DNA of 64,000 nt, from NCBI GenBank assembly GCA_033032175.1, contig CM065326.1, positions 10,062,001-10,126,000 of the forward strand. The letters are read 5' to 3'. A model generated the notes under the pieces. It was not told the origin of the DNA and searched no databases. It worked only from the letters and a program-made list of their open reading frames with translations. Positions 56,295 to 64,000 of the stretch are shown here, in pieces; within the stretch, counting starts at the first letter, position 1; each line of letters opens with the position of its first letter. The translations under genes and the position numbers were made by a program. Source of the DNA: Saturnia japonica. Taxonomy: Eukaryota; Arthropoda; Insecta; Lepidoptera; Saturniidae.

Positions 56295-56935
56295 AAAAGA
56301 GTCAATAATTAATTATTAATAATATTGCAAAATTTGTAATTAAAAAAGTTATAATAATAAAGTACAAACAAAGAAAAAAAAACAAACAATAACTGATGAC
56401 ATATTATAGGTACACACGTATAATATAGGTATAGTTAAGAGTACTGAAAAATAGTACTCACTTCGGAGCGCTGTAAAACCTTAGCTATTTACTTAATGAA
56501 AAAATGATGCGAATAAAAGTTGTTCCTCAAAAAACGATGTACAAAAATGGTCAGATATCATTTTTTCGTAAATTGATAAAAAAAAAATTTACATAGAAAA
56601 ATATAAATTTTTTTCTCAAATTTCTGAAGATTTTCGCTTATAACTTTTTTATTTATAGTTCTACGACAAAAAGTTACTGGAGCAAAGTTGTAGAGAATTT
56701 AATTTGCAACAAAAAATGTTAACAAATTTTTTTTATAAAATAAATAGTTTAAGAGATATATCGTAAATACCATTTCAACCCCTATTTCCAAGATGGCGGC
56801 CGTGGGACAAGGGTGGCGACCCCACAAACTTGGTTTTAGCTTTACACTGATCCCCCCTACACATCAAAAACATAAAATTGCGTCCTCTAAAAAACTCAAG
56901 GTAAGGCCTAAAAAATGTAACATTTCAATGGACTA
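56295..56935. repeat. Right terminal inverted repeat of XPG element
   Basis: Inverse of 46713-47352. Contains the complete subterminal segment (AACTCAAGGTAAGGCC) that is shortened on the left. Confidence 0.9.
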
Positions 56936-57975
56936 CTACTTGTAAACAGAATGCCATTGTATACAAATTATTATAAATAGAATTATTGTATGAATAAAGT
57001 TAGTCTTCACTTGCTCTTCAAGCTGCAAACACATATTGTATTTTTTTAAAACCTCGTTACCTCGCCCCAATCTCTAACTCACTTGGCGAGGAAAAAAGTG
57101 TTTTTTCATCAGGACAACGCGCGAGTCCGCACGTGCATGGTCGCAATGGCGAAATTGGACGAATTGAAGTTTGAATTGCTTCAACACGCAATCTACTCAC
57201 CAGACCTAGCTCCGAGTGACATTTTTTTGTTCCCCAACTTGAAAAAATTTCTGGGTGGGAAAAAATATGGTTCAAATACAGAGGTTGAAGAGGCAGTAAA
57301 CCTTTTTTTTCAGGTTTACCAAAAAAAAAATTCTTATGGCCTCTGAAGGGTAGGAAAATGCGTTTGACCAAATGTGTTGACTTGCGTGGACACTATGTCG
57401 AGAAATAGATTTTTGTTTGGCTTGAACTATGTGTTTTTCTTTAAAATAGCCGGAAACTTTTCAAATGACCCTCGTATATATATACACTAATAATCTTGCG
57501 AGTACCAATGTTTTGAAGAAATGGTTAGACGACATTGGCATATCTTATTGGGAATTTTTCTTTGCCTTTTACAGAACTTTTAAAAATGTATTTCAAAAAG
57601 AAACGAGAATGAAAGACATCACATTGTACTTTGGTATGCCAATTATATAAGAACCATGAAGTATTTAAGATAGTCTGGATAGACAATAATATATTTGGAC
57701 AAGACATAAATACTCACTGCACAGGAATTCGACAAGTGTTTACAAAGTCCAGGTGAACCGGGACAAAGACAATTTCTCTCAGACAAACGTATATTAATTA
57801 TCGTTCATACAAAAGAAGGATTTGTTGACAATTGGTTAGAGGTATATAAAACCAAAATCTTCTGCAGATTACCACTATGACATAAACCACGAGAATTTCA
57901 CCAAGTGACATAAACTGTTGCCCAACCTTCACCAGCTGTCAGTTATTGTACTAGATAATGCTTTGTATCACAGTA

Positions 57976-59279
57976 CGAAGGTCATTTGAAAAGTTTCCGG
58001 TCTTATCGGCAAAACATCATGGTGCATTCAAGTTCTCTTCCCTACCAATAGATGGCCTTTACATATGTATGCCATAAAATTTTCAAGTCATTCCGACCAG
58101 TACAAAACACATGGTATCATTCCAAAGTCGACTGGTGACGTTTGTTAACGACAATGGATAAAATTGAGTATTGCGCGGTGTTAAAGTTCCTGTATTTGAA
58201 AGGGAAAAAAATTCGGGAAGTGAAAGAAGAGTTAAACTCCGTGTATGGTGAATCGTCGCCCTCATTTACAACCGTGAAACATTGGGTGGCCGAGTTTAAA
58301 CGCGGTCGTACAAGCATTTTTGACGATGAACGTTCTGGACGTCAAAAAACTCTGTTTACACGGAAGATATCGTCTGTGTAGTGGACACAACCTTGATGGA
58401 AGATCGCCGATTAACCATTAAGGAAATTGCCGAGTCTTGTGGGTTATCAACTGGACATCATCAACCACATATTACTAAGATTTTACATTATTTTAAAATA
58501 TCCGCGCGATGGGTGCCGCGTTTGTTGACGATCGACTAAAAGCGCGTACGGATGGACATGTCGAAAGAAACTTTTCAGATGTTCCAAAAGAATCCTACCG
58601 AGTTTTTGCGCCGATAACATTACTGTCGACGAAGCCTGGATCCTTTACCATACTCCGGAGACTAAACAACAATCATCGCAGTGGATTAATAAGGTGGGGG
58701 AACCAGCTCCGAAGAAGGTGAAGGCCGTTCTTTATGCCGGAAACGTGATGGCAACAGTTTTTTTGGGACAGCCGTGGAGTAATTATGATCGATTACCTTC
58801 AAAAAAGCAAAATCATTAACGGACCCTATTACGCTGCGTTGCTGGGCTAATTAAAGATGGAACCAAAGAAAGGACCACACTTGGCGAGGAAAAAAGTGTT
58901 GTTTCATCAGGACAACGCGCGAGTCCGCATGTGCATGGTCGCAATGGCGAAATTGGACGAATTGAAGTTTGAATTGCTTCAACACGCAATCTACTCACCA
59001 GACCTCTAGCTCCGAGTGACATTTTTTTTGTTCCCCAACTTGAAAAAATTTCTGGGTGGGAAAAAATATGGTTCAAATACCGAGGTCGAAGAGGCAGTAA
59101 ACCTTTTTTTTTTTCAGGTTTACCAAAAAAAAAAATTCTTATGGCCTCTGAAGGGTAGGAAAATGCGTTTGACCAAATGTGTTGACTTGCGTGGACACTA
59201 TGTCGAGAAATAAATTTTTGTTTGGCTTGAACTATGTGTTTTTCTTTAAAATGGCCGGAAACTTTTCAAATGACCCTCG
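57976..59279 (+). mobile_element. Mariner copy B (DD34D), 1304 bp
   Basis: TA-flanked (57974-57975 and 59280-59281), ends CGAAGGTCATTTGAAAAG and inverse TCAAATGACCCTCG. I see roughly 15-20 differences from copy A over the first 905 bp. The empty site at about 59776, where the second-Asp region runs on without interruption, confirms the boundaries. Confidence 0.93.
58154..59205 (+). pseudogene. Mariner transposase, copy B
   Basis: Same layout and same lesions as copy A: HTH part from ATG 58154 to a stop at 58379-58381, shifts through the first-Asp region near 58622, then VLFHQDNARV and, after a further shift, the SPDL...FLFPNLKKFLGG third-Asp region near 59000-59060. A 2-base insertion near 59006 relative to copy A breaks the third-Asp motif, so B is slightly more decayed there. 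Confidence 0.85.
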
Positions 59280-59402
59280 TATATATATACACTAATAATC
59301 TTGCGAGTACCAATGTTTTGAAGAAATGGTTAGACGACATTGGCATATCTTATTGGGAATTTTTCTTTGCCTTTTACAGAACTTTTAAAAATGTATTTCA
59401 AA

Positions 59403-60040
59403 AAGAAACGAGAATGAAAGACATCACATTGTACTTTGGTATGCCAATTATATAAGAACCATGAAGTATTTAAGATAGTCTGGATAGACAATAATATATT
59501 TGGACAAGACATAAATACTCACTGCACAGGAATTCGACAAGTGTTATCAAAGTCCAGGTGAACCGGGACAAAAGGCAATTTCTCTCAGACAAACGTATAT
59601 TAATTATCGTTCATACAAAAGAAGGATTTGTTGACAATTGGTTAGAGGTATATAAAACAAAAATCTTCTGCAGATTACCACTATGACATAAACCACGAGA
59701 ATTTCACCAAGTGGCAGAAACTGTTGCCAGATCTTCACCAGCTGTTAGTGATTGTACTAGATAATGCTTTGTATCACAGTATATACACAAATAATAATCT
59801 TGCGAGTACCAATGATTTGAAGAAATGGTTAGGCAACAATGGCATATCTTATCGAGCATTTTGCTTTCGAAGCTAAACTTTATGTTTGAATTTTAAAAAA
59901 ATAGAAAGGCAAACCAGTCTACGTGATGTACCAATAGCTTGAACCTCTTGGACACACGATCTCCAGGTTGCCGCCATGTCACTGTGATCTCAATACAATT
60001 GAATTAAACGTGGTCAAACACGTCTTCCCACAAAATTTAT
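59403..60040 (+). pseudogene. IS630/DDE_3-type transposase relic, most complete copy
   Basis: Reading across small indels: RNENERHHIVLWYANYIRTM, IIYLDKT (first Asp), LIIVHTKEGFVDNWLEVYKT, SADYHYDINHENFTKWQ, VIVLDNALYHS (second Asp, no mariner here), LASTNDLKKWLGNNGISY, then after a decayed stretch LGHTISRLPPCHCDLNTIEL (Glu) near 59950-60000. Order and words are those of DDE_3/IS630-related transposases of insects. Multiple stops; an old fossil that served as the landing site for the mariner. Confidence 0.75.
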
Positions 60041-60890
60041 ATATTGGCTAATTTATTTTTCCAATAAACATGCGTACTATTTCACACGCTTAAGCGTACT
60101 GTACGTTCTAGATCTAGAACAACATCGACAGAATAAGGTGGATCAAACCAAACGCATGAAAGAAATCAAAATAAACCAGTTTAAAATACCTACGTTCTCT
60201 GAAGATTTCAATATCGGAATCAAAAGTCCTGCTACTGACCAAACAAAATAAAAATTTGTACTAACCCTGACGGTTCAAAAAAGAGTACATAGGTAATTAA
60301 TTACATAGTAGTAGGAATCAAGAAATACCAGTTTCTATTAATGGTCCATAGGTCAAGACGAAAGAGGTTCTATTAAAGTAGGATCGGCACATTTGCATCA
60401 TTTAAATTCATTTTTAGTAGGCAAAATGGTATTCCGTCTGTTTTGTTATGGTAGCGAGGATGAAAACAAAAATTCGCATATAGTCGAAAAAGTGAAAAAT
60501 TCAATAAAAATTGTTCTGTTAATTAGACATATAGAAGAACATTGAGCCATTTATAAAACAAAATATGAAGAGATGTTTAATAACTGAGAAAAAATTGGAG
60601 ATTATAGGACGTGAATCTTTAGAAACGTAAAAAAAAACTGGGTGGAATGGAGAATTTAATTTTTTTTTGCGTCAAAAAACAAAGCACAAATTTATATTTA
60701 AAAACTAAATCTTTCATTTAAAACTTACTTGTCCTGTAATTGCTTCTGGTCTTCTTCTTATAGGATATTGTTCTCCTTAATTATAAATATTTGGCATGTT
60801 GTTATGTTTTTCTTGAAGTTGCTCTTCTTTTTGTATTATTAGGAAGCTTATAAAATATATAGTACTGTAGTACTGTAGTTTACTTACTAA
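60041..60890. other. AT-rich spacer
   Basis: No gene or element recognised. Confidence 0.5.
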
Positions 60891-60892
60891 CA

Positions 60893-60955
60893 TACCCTAC
60901 CATCACGTCTGTATCCCCGAAGGGTTAGGCAGAAATGTACTAACGTACACCCACA
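60893..60955. repeat. Lepidopteran-like dispersed repeat fragment
   Basis: CATCACGTCTGTATCCCCGA followed by AGGGTTAGGCAGAAATGTAC and ACACCCAC resembles a short repeat I remember as frequent in moth genomes (ATCCCCGAAGGGGTAGGCAG type). It is the main taxonomic clue besides element families. Confidence 0.5.
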
Positions 60956-61318
60956 ATTAGTCTTTTTATAAAGGTATGTCCGACTCGTGGCGTCAACAAA
61001 CGGCCCCAACAATTATTTACAACAAGCATTATTCTGAGCTGGGGCGGTTTTGTAGCAACTGACATTTGATTTATGTTTATGGAAGTAGTTGTAAATATTT
61101 TTTAAATATTTGTAGTTTCAAATATCTTTGCTGCAAATCTTTTTTTTCTTCATTTACAAAATGTGATGTTATACATAGCTGTAGAACAAGAAGATAAAGT
61201 AAAACTCTGTATGATTTGAAATCTTTCTGGAATTTCATTTAGAAGTCTGAACAAGATATGATTCTGTATCTTAAAAACAAAATCGCACATACTCAGTCAG
61301 TAATAGCTCTGAATGTAA

Positions 61319-61486
61319 ATAAAAGTGAAGAAAACAGACGTAAAATCCTTCATGGTGAAACAAATGGCTGATGACCAGAAAGAAGATGCAACGTTTCCTT
61401 GGTACAAAAATTTAATAACTGAAAATTCCACTGAACCGGTTGACGCAGAAATTCCTGATGTCCATGAACGAAATAACAATGACTAA
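61319..61486 (+). other. Possible coding fragment, unrecognised
   Basis: Open in one frame to TAA 61484-61486, reading FMVKQMADDQKEDATFPWYK and ITENSTEPVDAEIPDVHE. An overlapping frame upstream (about 61250-61372) reads MILYLKNKIAHTQSVIALNV. Composition is protein-like, as if one gene with a frameshift, but I do not recognise it. Low confidence; may be a relic of another transposon. Confidence 0.3.
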
Positions 61487-61843
61487 TTCAAATAGACTGT
61501 TATCCAAAACTGATAATACTATTTTGCCTTTTTTCATAACTCATTGGTTACTCCATGCGCAAATGAGGTATTAAGAATTCCAAACAGTGTTACCAATACC
61601 CAATAAATAGACAAAATTTAGTTCTTCTCTAAAGTAAAAAACCATAGGCTTGAATACATTTTCTTTTGAAACTCAGTAAAACTCTGTAAAAGATTTGTCG
61701 GTTTTAATTCCGACGCTCCTTAATTACAAGAGTAACACACATTACAGAAAAGTAATTATTAAGAACAGATAAGTGTATGAAATATTGATTCGACACCAGT
61801 ACCATGAATAAACATTTTAAATTATCAAATATATCTCTCTTAG

Positions 61844-61956
61844 AAAGAAAACATTATTATCAAAAGACTATGTGAAAAACTGGAAAGACATAGAGTTTAT
61901 AAGAGAAAATTTGCATAGAAATGCTGTCATAAGTGACGAAGAAGCTGAACTTGTGT
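61844..61956 (+). other. Possible isolated exon
   Basis: Acceptor-like TATCTCTCTTAG precedes and donor-like GTAAAT follows. In between the frame reads LLSKDYVKNWKDIEFIRENL and HRNAVISDEEAELV. No family recognised and no joined exons found. Confidence 0.3.
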
Positions 61957-62231
61957 GTAAATTCTTTTTTTTTTTTCATATATTGTATCACAGCAATCTG
62001 TTTTTCTTTCTTTAATATTATGTACAATGACCCATTTCATTGTTTGTTGAAGTCTCTACTATTAAAATATTAGCTTTTGTAGTACTCTTAGTTGTTGTTG
62101 TAGTAGTTGGTATGTAAATGATGATTAAACTCTATGTTTAAGGTTTTGAACCTTTTCAACTGATTGTGCACTATACTTCCTTCGCCTTCCAGCTTTGATG
62201 CCAGTATGTTGATATGTTTTAAAAGTTTAAT

Positions 62232-64000
62232 TTAATAATTTTCGCTATTTGCAGCAATCTCCTGCTTGATGGTAGGAATGTTAAAGTCCATGGAAATGTA
62301 CTTGTTTATGATGTAGTATGGGATATGCAGCATGTTGTGTAATGCTTTGCTTTGGAATCTTTGTAATATTTCTATGTTACTGTCACTAGCATTTTGCCAC
62401 AGTTGGATACCGAAGTCCAAATAGGTTTTATGATGGCCTTGTATAGTGGTTATTTACAGACCGGTGAGAATTTTAGGTTTGATCCATATATGTTTCCTCC
62501 AATTGAGTCTATGATTCAGGTGCAGCCTAAATACTTAACATGTTCAGCTTGCGATGTGTCATTTTTATATAGGTAATTTAAGTGGTGGACAGGTTTGCCT
62601 TTTAAGGGCAATTTATTTTGATTTACTTTAATGTGCAATCAATCCATCCATTACTTAACTAATAGATGATTTTGAAGATTTTCTGAAGCTGGTATGGACT
62701 CATTGTGTACTGATAAGATTGGTGAGTCATTGATATTTGTTTATAAATCAACAGAGTAGAACAGAGCATTTTTTTTATTTTGAAGAAAAGTCCTTTATGT
62801 CATACTTTATCAAATTACTGACTTATATCTAGGAATGCTGCAGAGCATTTTGTTTGTTTTCAAACACACAACTGATGGTGTCAACTAGGCGGTGCACCTG
62901 TTCAATAGTGCCATGCTGTTCTCGAAAACCGAACTAATGTTGAGGTATATTATCATGAAGGGAGGAGTGAATTCTGTTCAATAGTAATTTTCCCAAGAGC
63001 TTACCTATTACAGGTAACAAACTAATTGGCTCTTTTTTAGTAGGTTCTGCAGGAGTGTAGCATTAATCCTATCATATTCAAGTGATTTGCCCACCTTCAA
63101 ATGTTTTATTTCACACTGTACTTCTTTACGGGAAGTACTTTATAAAGGTAAGCATCTGTAACAGGCTGTCGAGGAACTTGCTAACCTACTGTTCATTTTC
63201 TGGGTATTTGCATTGATTAGGTTAGAAGATAGTTTTACGGTGCTGTGCAAATGTAGTTGCTTTGTATAGGTCCAATTTAGTCCATAGTCCATTGGTACTT
63301 TTAATATGTGTTATCTGGTTTTTTGGTGATACAGTGATCAATTTGTATCATTTATATGGTGTCAAATTACTGAGGTAAGTTTGTATGTTCTTGTTTCTCA
63401 GATTATGTTTTAGTTCTACAGAGGCTTTTTAAATGCTTTCTTGTCAAACGGTTATCTAGTGTTATGCCACTTTCTTCTCAGCAACCGATTTTCATTTAGT
63501 TTTTATGAATTTCAGATATTTATGTGGTGGCATGGTTTTATTTTGTAGGGTAGATGAAGATTGTTGTCTTCTAAGTAAACAAGTTTCTTAAATGATTTTA
63601 TTTGAGTTTTAATTTCATCAACTTGTTTTTGCGTTATGCATTTTTGGTGTATTACGATGCTCTACTTCTAATCCTTTTCAATTCATGTTGATCATTACAG
63701 GTGTATGGTCTGAGGATAGATCATTGCATTTTTCAGTAACAACATAACTATATGGTATATTTTTAATCATAAAAATTTTTAAGAGATTTGGTACTTTATT
63801 GTAAACAGTCAGCCAATATGTGGGCACACCATGAGATAAGTTGCACATTGCAGAGTAAAATTGCCTTACTCACGATAATGTCAGTCTAATAAATCCCCAA
63901 TAAGTGTTTTTTGCATTCATAGTTACCACCACAGATAAATCTGTTGAACAGTGTATTGAAGTAATTTTTAAAATCATCTTTGTTAATTACATATCTGTAA
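62232..64000 (-). pseudogene. Jockey-like non-LTR retrotransposon ORF2, decayed, runs off window
   Basis: Minus strand, entering from the right edge. Near 63900-63690: endonuclease words with gaps (YWGFIRLT, GVPTYWLTVYNKVPNLL, NDLSSDHTPVMINMN, the SDH motif of the AP-type endonuclease). Near 63000-62870: RT words (GKLLGKLLLNRIHSSLHD, then FGFREQHGTIEQVHRLVDTI). Near 62560-62232: the C-terminal end (LYKAIIKPIW, FGIQLWQNASDSNIEILQRF, NIPTIKQEIAANSENY) to a stop at 62232-62234. These words occur in this order in Jockey-clade LINEs of insects. The catalytic YADD region was not found and there are many stops. Function would be target-primed reverse transcription. Confidence 0.75.

Larger units (their letters stand above)
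46713..56935 (+). mobile_element. Large TIR element encoding an XPG-like nuclease (Academ-like?)
   Basis: Ends TAGTCCATTGAAA and its inverse TTTCAATGGACTA, flanked by CTA (46710-46712 and 56936-56938), a 3-bp duplication confirmed by the uninterrupted LTR at 40818. Inverted repeats of about 640 bp at each end. Without the nested element it is about 6.2 kb and holds one recognisable gene (47722-56202). Academ transposons are described with 3-4-bp duplications and an XPG-like nuclease; this is my best placement, not proven. Confidence 0.85.
40818..57079 (+). mobile_element. Errantivirus-like gypsy element with env, split by TIR element
   Basis: LTRs begin AGTTA and end TAACT and the duplication is 4 bp (CACT), all typical of errantiviruses. 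A tRNA-Ser-type primer site (GCGCAGTCG) overlaps the left LTR end. Order gag, pol, env. Without the insertion in its right LTR it is about 6.0 kb, shorter than a full errantivirus because of an internal deletion joining integrase to env. Frames are broken in many places. Confidence 0.92.
46528..57079 (+). repeat. Right LTR of errantivirus-like element, interrupted
   Basis: 46528-46712 plus 56939-57079 rebuild a 326-bp LTR matching the left one with about four differences. The insertion sits after GACCTA. Confidence 0.92.
40091..57346 (+). pseudogene. Mariner transposase, copy A
   Basis: ATG 40091: HTH CAVLKFLYLKGKKIREVKEE and SFTTVKHWVAEFKRGR with the linker DDERSGRQKT. Stop at 40316-40318, then several shifts; ITVDEAWI-like first-Asp region near 40558, and YAGNVMATVF. 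After the retroelement, VFFHQDNARV (second Asp) and YSPDLAPSDIFLF (third) with 34 residues between the catalytic Asp, the mariner spacing. The same lesions are shared with copy B, so the gene was already dead before the unit was duplicated. Confidence 0.85.
39913..57474 (+). mobile_element. Mariner copy A (DD34D), split by errantivirus-like element
   Basis: Terminal repeats CGAAGGTCATTTGAAAAG at 39913 and the inverse ending TCAAATGACCCTCG at 57474, with TA on both sides. 39913-40817 plus 57084-57474 make 1296 bp, normal mariner length. The interruption carries a CACT duplication (40814-40817 and 57080-57083). Very similar to copy B. Confidence 0.92.
57475..59776 (+). repeat. Tandem array of 1805-bp units (DDE_3 relic + mariner)
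   Basis: The sequence right of mariner A (57475 onward) recurs right of mariner B (59280 onward), exactly 1805 bp later, and again right of the chimeric mariner at 29402. Each unit is about 180 bp right-flank, about 320 bp left-flank and a 1.3-kb mariner. The last left-flank (59455-59775) is followed by an uninterrupted target site. Confidence 0.9.

Noticed and set aside
62394..62576. Plus-strand 60-codon frame near the LINE
   Set aside because: Antisense to the LINE C-terminus, which gives a far better match on the minus strand.

Overview
This 64-kb window is AT-rich eukaryotic DNA, most probably from an insect and probably a lepidopteran. The evidence is the set of element families (Polinton, Ty3/gypsy, env-bearing BEL/Pao, mariner, DD41D, MULE/Phantom-like, Jockey-like LINE) and a short repeat near 60.9 kb that resembles a motif I remember as common in moth genomes. 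I see no convincing single-copy host gene. Almost everything is mobile DNA, and nearly every copy is broken by stop codons, frameshifts or later insertions.

Layout, left to right. 1-2.1 kb: the 3' part of a pogo/Tigger-type DD35D transposase. About 3.0-12.5 kb: a Polinton/Maverick with nine collinear plus-strand genes: protein-primed PolB, packaging ATPase, two small unknowns, integrase with chromodomain, minor capsid, small basic protein, major capsid and adenain-like protease. PolB, integrase and major capsid are broken; the others are open. 12.5-16 kb: gene-poor DNA with hairpins, a minus-strand copia Gag relic and a 592-bp MITE. 16.0-22.3 kb: a relic of an XPG/FEN1-like nuclease gene, split by a solo LTR that is itself split by a 4.5-kb Ty3/gypsy element with identical 131-bp LTRs. 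23.3-23.8 kb: a copia pol relic on the minus strand. 24.5-28.2 kb: a broken MULE/Phantom-like transposase. 28.4-29.3 kb: a second mariner family fused to the right end of another mariner.

29.3-60 kb is a nested nest of elements. An old IS630/DDE_3-type transposase relic carries a mariner, and the pair is tandemly repeated with a period of 1805 bp. One repeat junction took a DD41D element with long inverted repeats, which took a BEL/Pao element with an F-like env. One mariner copy took an errantivirus-like gypsy element (4-bp duplication CACT). The right LTR of that element took a 10.2-kb element with about 640-bp inverted repeats (CTA duplication) whose only gene encodes an XPG-like nuclease. 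That gene took a 4-kb element with a spliced RNase-H-fold-like transposase candidate and palindromic termini. Six sequential layers can be read from target-site duplications and rejoined reading frames.

60-64 kb: AT-rich DNA with a few weak exon-like pieces and the decayed 3' half of a Jockey-like LINE on the minus strand, running off the end of the window.

The best candidates for something poorly described are the XPG-nuclease element (46713-56935) and the transposon nested in it (49407-53390). Element boundaries, duplications and reading frames were read directly; family names rest on motifs recognised from memory, without any database search.
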